This document shows, in pieces, positions 42,483 to 49,815 of a stretch of DNA of 64,000 nt. Source of the DNA: Parafrankia sp. EUN1f (GTDB lineage Bacteria; Actinomycetota; Actinomycetes; Frankiales; Frankiaceae). Made by a program: the position numbers and the translations under genes. The notes beneath the pieces were generated by a model, which made no database searches, was not told the DNA's origin, and worked only from the letters and a program-made list of their open reading frames with translations. The DNA lies in contig NZ_ADGX01000012.1 in assembly GCF_000177675.1 (NCBI RefSeq), positions 30,039 to 94,038 of the forward strand. The letters run 5' to 3'. The first letter of the stretch is position 1. Each line of letters opens with the position of its first letter.

Positions 42483-42785
42483 GTGGGGTCCATCGCCGGA
42501 GTAGAGATCGACAGGGCACGCCTGGCCGCGATCTGCGCTCGTTACGGGATCGCGGAACTCCAGGTGTTCGGCTCGCAGGCGCGCGGCACCGCGACCGTTG
42601 ACAGCGACATCGACATCCTGTACACCCTTGCGCCGGGCCGGCGTCTGGGCTGGGACATCGAGCAGCTCGCCGATGACCTCACCGACCTGTTCGGACGGCC
42701 CGTCGATCTGGTCTCCGCCCGCGGGCTCCACCCGCTGCTCCGCTCGTCCGTCCTGGCTGAGGCACGGCCCGTCTATGCGGCGTGA
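42483..42785 (+). CDS. mntA: MntA-type nucleotidyltransferase antitoxin
   Basis: A 100-residue minimal nucleotidyltransferase: LQVFGSQARGTATVDSDIDI holds the GS...DxD active site, and a final strand carries PVDLVSARGLHPLLRSSVL. MNT antitoxins of this kind AMPylate a tyrosine of their HepT partner and so block its RNase activity. GTG 42483 is the start. The HepT gene begins inside its last codons (11-bp overlap). Confidence 0.88.
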   Translation: MGSIAGVEIDRARLAAICARYGIAELQVFGSQARGTATVDSDIDILYTLAPGRRLGWDIEQLADDLTDLFGRPVDLVSARGLHPLLRSSVLAEARPVYAA

Positions 42786-43122
42786 CGTCCTCCTTCTCAG
42801 CGAGATGATCGAAGCGGCCGACCAGGCACAGAAACTCACCGACGGAATCACCGTCAGCGCCCTGGAAGCGGACCGGCAGCGCCGCGACGCGCTCCTGTGG
42901 AACTTCACCGTGCTCGGCGAAGCCGCCAGTCAGCTCTCCGAAGAGATCACCAAGAGCTATCCCGACATCGCCTGGAAGCAGCCCGTCCGGCTACGCAACC
43001 GGATCGTCCACGGCTACTGGTCCGTCGACCTCGAGATACTGCACACCGCGGCCAGAGAGCAACTACCCCAGTTCTCTGTCGACCTGCGTCGAGTCCTCGC
43101 AGCTGTACGCGAAGGCACCTGA
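42775..43122 (+). CDS. hepT: HepT-type HEPN RNase toxin
   Basis: A 115-residue HEPN protein with RNase motif R-x4-H-x-Y in RLRNRIVHGYW: Arg and His are catalytic and the Tyr is the AMPylation target. MRRDVLLLSEMIEAADQAQK and DALLWNFTVLGEAASQLSEE are typical first helices. ATG 42775 overlaps the antitoxin gene by 11 bp, giving a translationally linked MntA-HepT toxin-antitoxin pair. Cellular target RNA is not known from sequence. Confidence 0.88.
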   Translation: MRRDVLLLSEMIEAADQAQKLTDGITVSALEADRQRRDALLWNFTVLGEAASQLSEEITKSYPDIAWKQPVRLRNRIVHGYWSVDLEILHTAAREQLPQFSVDLRRVLAAVREGT

Positions 43123-43206
43123 ACCCACCGAGGGCTGGAGCGTGAGTGGCCTCGTCGCCTGATGTCGGGCGCGGGCACAGGCAGTCGGTGAGGGCCACCG
43201 ACGGGG

Positions 43207-45579
43207 TCAGCCGACCGGGGCGACCGACTCGATGTTGGCCACGGTGAAGTCCCGTTGTGCGTCCCGCAGGTGACACCACGCCTCGAGCCATCGGCCGTAC
43301 AGCTGGTGCGGCTGGATCTCCCGGGCAGTCCGGTTTCCTGCCTTGTTCCGGTAGCTGATCAACACGTCGCGCTGGGCCTCGATCGCGTCGGCAAGCAGGA
43401 TGATCTCGGTATCGGTCAGGCCAGGGTTCAGCTGCGCCAGCCGCGCGGACGTCTCCGAGGTATCCGCCCCGCCGCTGTCCGCGCCATCCGGGTCCGCGAG
43501 CAGCCGTGCGGCCAGCTTCTCCGCATCCATCCGGGGCCGGACCCGGGTGGACGCGGCCCGCGCCGCCGACCGGGGCGCAGCCGCGCGGTGCTCCTGCTGC
43601 TTCTCGACGATCACTGTGCCCGTCGCGTCCTCGGCGACTGGGGACAGTCCGGCCGCACGCAGCCGTGCCAGCACCTCGTGCGGCTCGTGCGGGCTGGACA
43701 GCACCGTCGGCGCTACCCGCGCCAAGGACAGCTTCGCCAATGACCGGGTATGCAGAATCTCGCTGATCAAGGCCTCTTCGGCCACGACGCACGAGCGCAT
43801 TCCCCGCACCCGGATCTTCCCGTGGAGGCGAGCCACATCCTTGACCAGATATTCCAACGGCTGGGGCACCGGCCGATCAGACACCGCCGCCAGATCGGCC
43901 AGCAGTCGCGCGGCGGTCCAGCCCGCGTCGAACGCCGCACGGACGCTGGCCGGGCTGAACCGCCATACTCCCGCAGCGCCCCGGGACTCACTCACCGCCG
44001 CTGTTCCCAGCAGCCGCGAGACCGCCGTCGTCGGCTGGCCGGACACCACCGCGGTGAGGTCCGACTGGAGTATCACCGTGCACGGCCTTTCCGTCAGCAC
44101 CCCGGCAACCCGCTCGGCCAACGCGTCCACCGAGTCCACCGCGTCCGCCGGCTCGCCGGCGGCCAGGTCTTCGTTGAGAAGGGCCACGAGCTGTTCGCCG
44201 CAGTCGGTCAGCACGTCGGCGACGGCGACACCCAGCAGCTCCGCCTCCCGTATCGCGGCGGCCGCCTTGTCCCGCAGCTCGCCTGGCCCGTACAGATGCA
44301 GCGGGAAGAACCAGTCGATGTGCTCGCCGGCCACCCGCAACGACAGCCCACCGCGCGCCGCGCGCAGCAGGGCGCGTCGTAGCCCACCGGCGGCCGAGGC
44401 CAGGGGCAGCGGCGGGGCCAGTTCCTTGTCTCCGCCGATCTCCCGGCTGGTCGGGGCATGTTCCAACATCAACCATGCGGTCACCAGCGCGGACCACTGG
44501 TGGGCCGGCGGTGCCTCCCGCCACGTCGCGTACCGATCGGTCGGCGCGTAGCCCGTGTCCGCCCGGCCGAGCAGCCCGGCCGCATAGGTCAGGTCGATAC
44601 CGAGCACCAGCGTCTCGACCGGCAGCGCCAGCCGCGCGGCCAGCCGGGACCGCTCCCGTGGGCCGACTCCGCCCTTCTTCAGCGCGACGATCGAATGCGC
44701 GCGCGCCTCGTCCAGCAGGGCCGTGACGCCACGGAGCAGATCCGCCGCGGCGGCTTGGGCGGCGGCCAGTGTCGACTCACTCGTGGCCGTGGCGGAAGGG
44801 ATCCGCGGCCGTCCGGTCAGCAGCAGGTCTCGCTGCGCCAGCCAGGACGCGACCTCGATCTCGCGGGGCACCTCCAACCGCCCGTTGACCCGCAACGCCA
44901 AGCCCGCGGCGGCCAACGTACGTTCGGCACCCGTGGCCGCCGGCGCGGCATAGCCCAGGTAGATCTGGCTGTAGCGATGGCGTATCTGGTCCAGACGATC
45001 CCGCGCGGGCCTGGGCAGCCGGCGCACCACGTCGGCCATCGCGCGGGTGTCGGAAGCCACGTCCACCAACCGGGCGATCAGCTCCGGTTTACGTAGCCCG
45101 TTCACCTCGACGCCCAGCGCGTCAGCCGCCGAACGCACGTCGTCCACCAGCGCCGACCTCGCGATCACGGCCAATGGTCGACCATCGCCGATCTCAGCCG
45201 CCCAGTGCTCGGCCAGTCGTTCCGGCAGGCGGATCGTCCCGGACTCCAACCAGGCCAGCCCACGGCCGCACAACTCGCCGACCGCGTCCCACACGGCCTT
45301 TCCTGGCGCGTCCTGTTCCGGTGCCGAGACCAGATCGGCCACGGTCTCAACCGTGGCCCGCGATCCCAGGGCGGCGACCGCCTGACCGACGACCACCGCA
45401 TCCCGATCGATCGAGCGCAGCGCGGCAACCAGCGAGTCCGGCCCGCACAGCCGCTGGGCCAGCTGCTCGAACCCACGCGGGACGGGCTCGGCCCGAACGT
45501 CCGGCCGTGCCCGCAGCAATCCCGTCAGCGCTGCCTTGTCCAATCCGGCCAGGTACTCGGCGAACGATCCGGAAGTCAT
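43207..45579 (-). CDS. Helicase-associated (XPB/Ssl2 N-terminal-like) and WYL-domain protein
   Basis: A 790-residue protein with no helicase ATPase motifs, so it is a companion rather than an enzyme core. SFAEYLAGLDKAALTGLLRA opens a family widespread in actinobacteria with an XPB/Ssl2 N-terminal-like helicase-associated region (residues ~380-640, RPCTVILQSDLTAVVSGQPT and DVARLHGKIRVRGMRSCVVA). The last ~70 residues are WYL-like: DVLISYRNKAGNRTAREIQP and RWLEAWCHLRDAQRDFTVAN. WYL domains bind nucleic acid or nucleotide-like ligands. In other actinobacteria this gene lies near the XPB-type helicase gene; that gene is not seen here. It was likely chromosomal before local insertions. Confidence 0.85.
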   Translation of the reverse strand: MTSGSFAEYLAGLDKAALTGLLRARPDVRAEPVPRGFEQLAQRLCGPDSLVAALRSIDRDAVVVGQAVAALGSRATVETVADLVSAPEQDAPGKAVWDAVGELCGRGLAWLESGTIRLPERLAEHWAAEIGDGRPLAVIARSALVDDVRSAADALGVEVNGLRKPELIARLVDVASDTRAMADVVRRLPRPARDRLDQIRHRYSQIYLGYAAPAATGAERTLAAAGLALRVNGRLEVPREIEVASWLAQRDLLLTGRPRIPSATATSESTLAAAQAAAADLLRGVTALLDEARAHSIVALKKGGVGPRERSRLAARLALPVETLVLGIDLTYAAGLLGRADTGYAPTDRYATWREAPPAHQWSALVTAWLMLEHAPTSREIGGDKELAPPLPLASAAGGLRRALLRAARGGLSLRVAGEHIDWFFPLHLYGPGELRDKAAAAIREAELLGVAVADVLTDCGEQLVALLNEDLAAGEPADAVDSVDALAERVAGVLTERPCTVILQSDLTAVVSGQPTTAVSRLLGTAAVSESRGAAGVWRFSPASVRAAFDAGWTAARLLADLAAVSDRPVPQPLEYLVKDVARLHGKIRVRGMRSCVVAEEALISEILHTRSLAKLSLARVAPTVLSSPHEPHEVLARLRAAGLSPVAEDATGTVIVEKQQEHRAAAPRSAARAASTRVRPRMDAEKLAARLLADPDGADSGGADTSETSARLAQLNPGLTDTEIILLADAIEAQRDVLISYRNKAGNRTAREIQPHQLYGRWLEAWCHLRDAQRDFTVANIESVAPVG

Positions 45580-45659
45580 GGCGGCATTCTGCCGAACTCC
45601 CCTCGTGATGCCGCCGCCGGCGACGCGGACTCACATGGCGACCTTGCCGAGGAGCGGTT

Positions 45660-46110
45660 CCGGCGCCACCGCCGGGAAGTTGTTCGCGGCCCGTGTCGAA
45701 GCTGACGCCGAGGACATCGCGTTCCTTTATCGCAAGCTCGGTTACACGACCGTCGATGATGGCCTCGACCTTGTTCAGTCGGCGTACCGTGGACGCCCGA
45801 TCGACGCGAAGGTCCAGTTCCTCCTGAGGAGATCGTCGATTCGCTCCACGACGGCACAGCCGATGGCGGATGCTCTGCCTGAGCTGGCCCAGGCGTGGGA
45901 CGGCCTGCCGAGTCGTGTGTCCGGGCTGTTGCGGCGACCCGGGCCCCGTAGATCATCTGGCAGTCGTCGTCGACGCGTCGGTGGCCGACGCGCGACGGCA
46001 CGGGCGGGCGTTTCCGCTGGTAGACATGCCGCGGTCGTCGCGGCTGGCATGGTCGCGGCCGAGTCCCGTCTGCAGGACATATGGCGACACGCCGTCGTGC
46101 AGGCGTCGTC
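45660..46110 (+). pseudogene. Rearranged remnant of the 40.8-41.7 kb nucleotidyltransferase module
   Basis: Bases 45675-45860 copy the 3' part of the nucleotidyltransferase gene (AARVEADAEDIAFLYRKLGY is retained), with deletions such as loss of a base near 45829 that shift the frame. Bases 46036-46110 copy the start of the partner gene (AAVVAAGMVAAESRLQDIW). The order is reversed relative to the intact module. Both pieces are on the same strand as the originals. No complete protein can result. Confidence 0.7.
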
Positions 46111-46116
46111 GCGGGC

Positions 46117-46800
46117 TCAGCCGCCGGTCGTGTCACCGGCGGCGACCATGGCCGCTGTCGTGGTCGTGGTCGAGACGGCCGGGTGAGCGCCTCGCGGCGC
46201 CACCGCGGCCGTTGTCGCGAGGGAGCCGGCGGGGAGGCGGCGTTTCGCGGGCAGCGCGGCGAGCCAGTCGTCGGTGGTGGCGACGGCGGCGAACCCGGCA
46301 TGCAGCACGGTGAGCACGCCATGGTGCAGGCTGCGCGCGTCCACCGCGCCCACCTCGTTGCGGTAGTCCAGAGTGCCGGTCGCGTCCGCGAGGACCTCGA
46401 CGGCGAGCCCGAGGTGTGAGGCCTGGCGCGCGGTCGTGCCCACGCAGTGCTGCGTCATGTAACCGACCAGCGTGACGGTGTCGATCCCGCGGTCACGAAG
46501 CCAGGCCTCCAGCTCCGTGCCGGTGAACGCGCCCGGCAGCCGCTTGTGGAACAGGACGTCGCGATGGCGGTCGGCGACCTCGGGGTGCAGCCGCCAGCCA
46601 GGACTGCCGACGGCGAAGATCGGCGAGGTGGCCGGTGCGTCCTGCTGCACCACGACGACCGGGATCCTGTGCTCGTGCGCGGCGTCCATCACCCGGCCGA
46701 TCGCTGCCAGCGATCCCGCGAGCGGCGGATAGCTGATCCGCATCGCCCCGGTCTCGTACTCCTGCTGGACGTCGATGACGACGACTGCGCGCCTGACCAT
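46117..46800 (-). CDS. Isochorismatase-family cysteine hydrolase
   Basis: A 227-residue cysteine hydrolase from ATG 46800. Asp of VVVIDVQQEY, Lys of FHKRLPGAF and Cys of GYMTQHCVGTTAR form the catalytic triad. The fold ends near ATTDDWLAAL; the last ~45 residues (Ala/Thr/Gly-rich) run into the decayed repeat region and are probably an acquired tail. The gene diverges from a GlxA-type AraC regulator 186 nt away, a common pairing in which the regulator controls the hydrolase. Substrate (nicotinamide-like amide or isochorismate-like ether) is open. Confidence 0.88.
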   Translation of the reverse strand: MVRRAVVVIDVQQEYETGAMRISYPPLAGSLAAIGRVMDAAHEHRIPVVVVQQDAPATSPIFAVGSPGWRLHPEVADRHRDVLFHKRLPGAFTGTELEAWLRDRGIDTVTLVGYMTQHCVGTTARQASHLGLAVEVLADATGTLDYRNEVGAVDARSLHHGVLTVLHAGFAAVATTDDWLAALPAKRRLPAGSLATTAAVAPRGAHPAVSTTTTTAAMVAAGDTTGG

Positions 46801-46986
46801 GACATGACTCCCTGTTGCTCGCGTTCGAGGCCGCCGGCCGCGCCCCGCGGGGCCGGCATCGACAGACTCCCCGACGGGATGTCCCAGAGGGAGTGGCTGG
46901 AAAGCCATCCTTCGATAGAATCCAGCCACAGCCACAGCCGGTGCGGCCCCGATCCCGGCGCCGTGGAGGGGCGGAGGGGAGGGGCC

Positions 46987-48003
46987 ATGCCGGTGGCGCG
47001 GGACGGCGACACCGTCGCCGTCGTGTTCGGGCAGGACATGCCACTGTTCGAGGCGTCGGTGCCGGCCAGGGTGTTCGGGCCCGTGCACCCCGACGTCCCG
47101 GCCCATACGGTGCTGGCGGTCGCGGGCGAGCCGGGTCCCCTCTCCACCTCGGCCGGGATGCTCCTCGACCCACCGCACCGCCTTGACGCGCTCGGCACCG
47201 CCGGGACGGTGATCGTGCCGAGCTGGCGGACTCCGGACGGCGCGCCGCCGTCGGACGCGCTCCTGTCGGCACTCGCCGCGGCGGCCGACCGCGGTGCCAC
47301 TGTGGTCGGACTGTGCCTCGGCGCGTTCGTGCTGGCCGCCGCCGGCCTGCTCGACGGCCGGCGAGCGACCACCCACTGGCGGTTCGCCGGCCGGCTCGCC
47401 GCCGATCACCCGCTGGTCACCGTCGACCCGGACGTGCTCTACGTGGACGGTGGCGACATCGTCACCAGCGCGGGCAGCGCCGCGGGCATCGACGCCTGCC
47501 TGCACCTGCTGCGCCGGGCCCGGGGCCCGGCCGCCGCGAACGCGGTCGCGCGTTCCCTCGTCGTCGCGCCGCACCGCACCGGCGGCCAGGCCCAGTACAT
47601 CGAGCGGCCGCTACCGCCGGTCGAGGACGGTGACCCGGTGGCGGCCGTCATCGCCTTCGCGCTGGACCGGCTCGGTGACGTCACGCTCGACGTCGACGCG
47701 ATGGCGACGCACGTCCACCTCAGCCGGCGCACGTTCGACCGGCGCTTTCGCGGGCGGACCGGCAGCTCGCCCCTGCAGTGGCTGCTCACCCAGCGGGTGT
47801 TGTGGGCGCAACGACTGCTGGAGTCCGCCGGCCTGAGCGTGGACGAGGTCGCCCGCCGGGCCGGCTTCGCCGACGCCGTCGCCCTGCGCCCGCACTTCCG
47901 CCGCGTCGTCGGCGTCTCCCCGAGTGCCTATCGGGCCGCCTTCGCGGGGTCCGCGCCGTCCGCGCGTGCCCGCCCGGGAGGCGCGGAAGAACCGGGGGCC
48001 TGA
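46987..48003 (+). CDS. GlxA-family transcriptional regulator (DJ-1/PfpI domain plus AraC HTH)
   Basis: A 338-residue regulator. Residues 1-~190 are a DJ-1/PfpI-like domain with GLCLGAFVLAAAGLLDGRRA around the nucleophile-elbow Cys and THWRFA. Residues ~225-325 are a two-HTH AraC domain (VDAMATHVHLSRRTFDRRFR, VDEVARRAGFADAVALRPHF, VVGVSPSAYRAAF). ATG 46987 follows GGAGGGGAGGGG; the frame upstream lies over the divergent promoter and is not coding. It likely controls the isochorismatase gene. Confidence 0.9.
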   Translation: MPVARDGDTVAVVFGQDMPLFEASVPARVFGPVHPDVPAHTVLAVAGEPGPLSTSAGMLLDPPHRLDALGTAGTVIVPSWRTPDGAPPSDALLSALAAAADRGATVVGLCLGAFVLAAAGLLDGRRATTHWRFAGRLAADHPLVTVDPDVLYVDGGDIVTSAGSAAGIDACLHLLRRARGPAAANAVARSLVVAPHRTGGQAQYIERPLPPVEDGDPVAAVIAFALDRLGDVTLDVDAMATHVHLSRRTFDRRFRGRTGSSPLQWLLTQRVLWAQRLLESAGLSVDEVARRAGFADAVALRPHFRRVVGVSPSAYRAAFAGSAPSARARPGGAEEPGA

Positions 48004-48004
48004 C

Positions 48005-48103
48005 CGGGATCCCCACCGGCCCCACCGGCCCCACCGGCCCGGCTGGCCCCACCGGCCCGGCTGGCCCCACCGGCGCGGCTGGCCCCACCGGCGCGGCTGG
48101 CCA
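48005..48103 (+). repeat. Short tandem repeat (Gly-X-Y-like codons) after the AraC gene
   Basis: Repeated units of GGCCCCACC and GGCCCGGCT/GGCGCGGCT fill this stretch. In one forward frame they read as Gly-Pro-Thr/Gly-Pro-Ala triplets like collagen. No start codon, ribosome site or continuing domain supports a collagen-like gene, so it is listed as sequence repeat. Confidence 0.6.
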
Positions 48104-48351
48104 CGGCCTCCTGCCACGGCGCGACGGGCGGTGGCGGCCAGGCATGGGTCGGCCGTGGCCGGTCGACAACGTCGGCGGGGCCGTCGACTACGTCGGGGGG
48201 ACCCAGGCGGCGTGCTCGAGTTCCAGACTGCCCGGCGACGGGAGCCGATCTGGGTGCCGGGCGCGCCGTGGGCCGGGGCCGTACCCGGCGTCCGGCCGTA
48301 CGGGTGTCAACTTGCAGCGGCGGCCGATGCGTCGGTTGTGGACGTACGACG

Positions 48352-48451
48352 GCGTCGCCGTGCGTTTCCGCTGGTAGGTGGCCTGTTCACGTGATCGGGG
48401 ATGGAGATCGTGGGGCCGGGGATCACGGGGTGGTGGTTCGGGTTGTGCCCG
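48352..48451. repeat. Dispersed ~100-bp repeat, copy B
   Basis: Same length and orientation as copy A (40281-40380), differing at 12 of 100 positions. The remaining ~200 nt to 48658 show nothing recognisable. A 16-nt piece of the repeat (GCGTTTCCGCTGGTAG) also occurs near 46007 in the decayed module. Confidence 0.75.
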
Positions 48452-48658
48452 CCCTTGCCCACTCGCCCCACCTGACCAGCGCAAACGTCGACAGGACGGT
48501 TCAACCGTCCGTCGCACAGCGCCAGGAGGCGCGACGCCGGGCTGCGGCGCACCCGTCGCTGCCCGCACGGATCCGGATGAGCGGCACCCATACCAGGGCC
48601 TCCGCAGGGAAGGGCTTGCCATCGACATCGTGGCCGGGCGATTCCTAACGTCGCCGGT
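48452..48658. other. Gap before the secretion-like locus, nothing recognised
   Basis: Presumably the promoter of the WXG-like gene pair. No TTGACA/TATAAT-like pair stands out. Confidence 0.4.
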
Positions 48659-49009
48659 ATGGATGTTCCTCCTGGACCAAAACCACCCGGATCACCTGGG
48701 GACTGCCGGGCACTGGCGTCGGTGTGCGACGCGTACGCGCAGGCCCTCGCCGACGAGATCCGCGCGGCCGGCACGATTTACGGAATCGTCGGCTCTGACC
48801 GCTGGACGGGCCGGTCGGCCCGCTTCGTTCGCGGCGCGATCAGCGACTGGCAGGGCTCGGCCCACGACGCCGAGGGCTCGCTGCGCGGGCTCGCCTCCCA
48901 GCTGCGACGGGCGGCCGACGAGCTCACCCTGGCGCAGACGGACTGGCAGCGCCGATCCGACCGCTACGAGGCGGCCGTCCGTGACCGGGCCCGGTGGGGG
49001 CGGACATGA
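48659..49009 (+). CDS. WXG-like helical protein of the secretion-like locus
   Basis: A 116-residue protein with a Pro-rich first 14 residues and then one helical-hairpin pattern: LASVCDAYAQALADEIRAAG, turn SDRWTGRSARFVRGAISDWQ, then AEGSLRGLASQLRRAADELT. The WTG turn between two helices and the length fit the WXG100/LXG-like group, whose members are substrates or chaperones of type VII secretion. No signal peptide. It overlaps the next gene by 4 bp, suggesting a partner pair. Confidence 0.65.
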   Translation: MDVPPGPKPPGSPGDCRALASVCDAYAQALADEIRAAGTIYGIVGSDRWTGRSARFVRGAISDWQGSAHDAEGSLRGLASQLRRAADELTLAQTDWQRRSDRYEAAVRDRARWGRT

Positions 49010-49758
49010 CCGAGTATCTGCGACTCGACCCGGCGGCGATGCGGACTGTCGCCGCCGACCTCGACCGGGCGACTGACGTCGGCCGCCGGATGAGCTCGGC
49101 GCTGCCGACGCTGACGGCCGGGTACGACCTGCCCCTGGGGCTCGGGCGGCAGGCGCAGGCCGAGCTGAGCAGGCTGGGAGGGGTGATGGCCCGGGCGGGC
49201 GGGGCCCTGCACGGGCTCGGGCGCGATGTGCGGGCGCGCGCGGTCCTCGCCGAGCTGGCGGACGCCGCGGAGAAGCCGGGAGCAGGCGCGGGCGGCGCCC
49301 CGGGTGCCGCACCGGCCGGTCTGGCGGACAGGCTGCGCCGGATCGTGGAGGACTTCGAATGCCCGCTGGACGACCCGGTGCGCAACCTGATCCACGAATC
49401 CACCGCGGCGGCCGCGGGTGGTGCGGCCGGCGGGGCGAAGGCCGGCGTCGGCCAGCTGCGGGAGGCCCTGAACGACGTCGCGGACGGCGAGATCGCCAAC
49501 CGCCTGCGGGAGGGAGCCAACCGGAACCTCGATCAGTGTCAGCCACCCGTCGAACTGCCCGAGCCGTTGCCTCCACCGCCGCCCCCGCCGCCGCCGCCCG
49601 GGCTGCTTGACCGGGTCGCCGACGCTGTCGACGGAGCCGTGGACGACGTCGTCGACGGGGCCCGGCAGGTACTCGAAGATCTTCCCGCTTCGGGTGACCA
49701 GCCGGGCGGCGGGCTGCCGCCGCTCCCCGTGCCGCCGCCGATCGTGCCGATTCCTTGA
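49006..49758 (+). CDS. Helical protein with proline-rich C-terminus, likely partner/effector of the secretion-like system
   Basis: A 250-residue protein from ATG 49006, overlapping the WXG-like gene. Residues 1-90 form a helical hairpin (LDPAAMRTVAADLDRATDVG, then AQAELSRLGGVMARAGGALH). Residues ~125-175 are Ala-rich, and the C-terminal ~70 residues contain a ten-proline run, VADAVDGAVDDVVDGARQVL and a further Pro-rich tail. There is no cleavable signal or membrane segment. Similar layouts occur among type VII-exported proteins, but I recognise no family. Confidence 0.6.
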   Translation: MTEYLRLDPAAMRTVAADLDRATDVGRRMSSALPTLTAGYDLPLGLGRQAQAELSRLGGVMARAGGALHGLGRDVRARAVLAELADAAEKPGAGAGGAPGAAPAGLADRLRRIVEDFECPLDDPVRNLIHESTAAAAGGAAGGAKAGVGQLREALNDVADGEIANRLREGANRNLDQCQPPVELPEPLPPPPPPPPPPGLLDRVADAVDGAVDDVVDGARQVLEDLPASGDQPGGGLPPLPVPPPIVPIP

Positions 49759-49815
49759 CCCTCGCCGGGCGGGGCTGTCAGCTCGGCCCCGCCCGGCTCC
49801 TTCCCGAGCCGACTC

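Noticed and set aside
48005..48377. Collagen-like (Gly-Pro-Thr) open frame after the AraC gene
   Set aside because: No start codon or ribosome site follows the AraC stop, and the upstream part of the frame is the AraC gene read out of frame. It is kept only as a nucleotide repeat.
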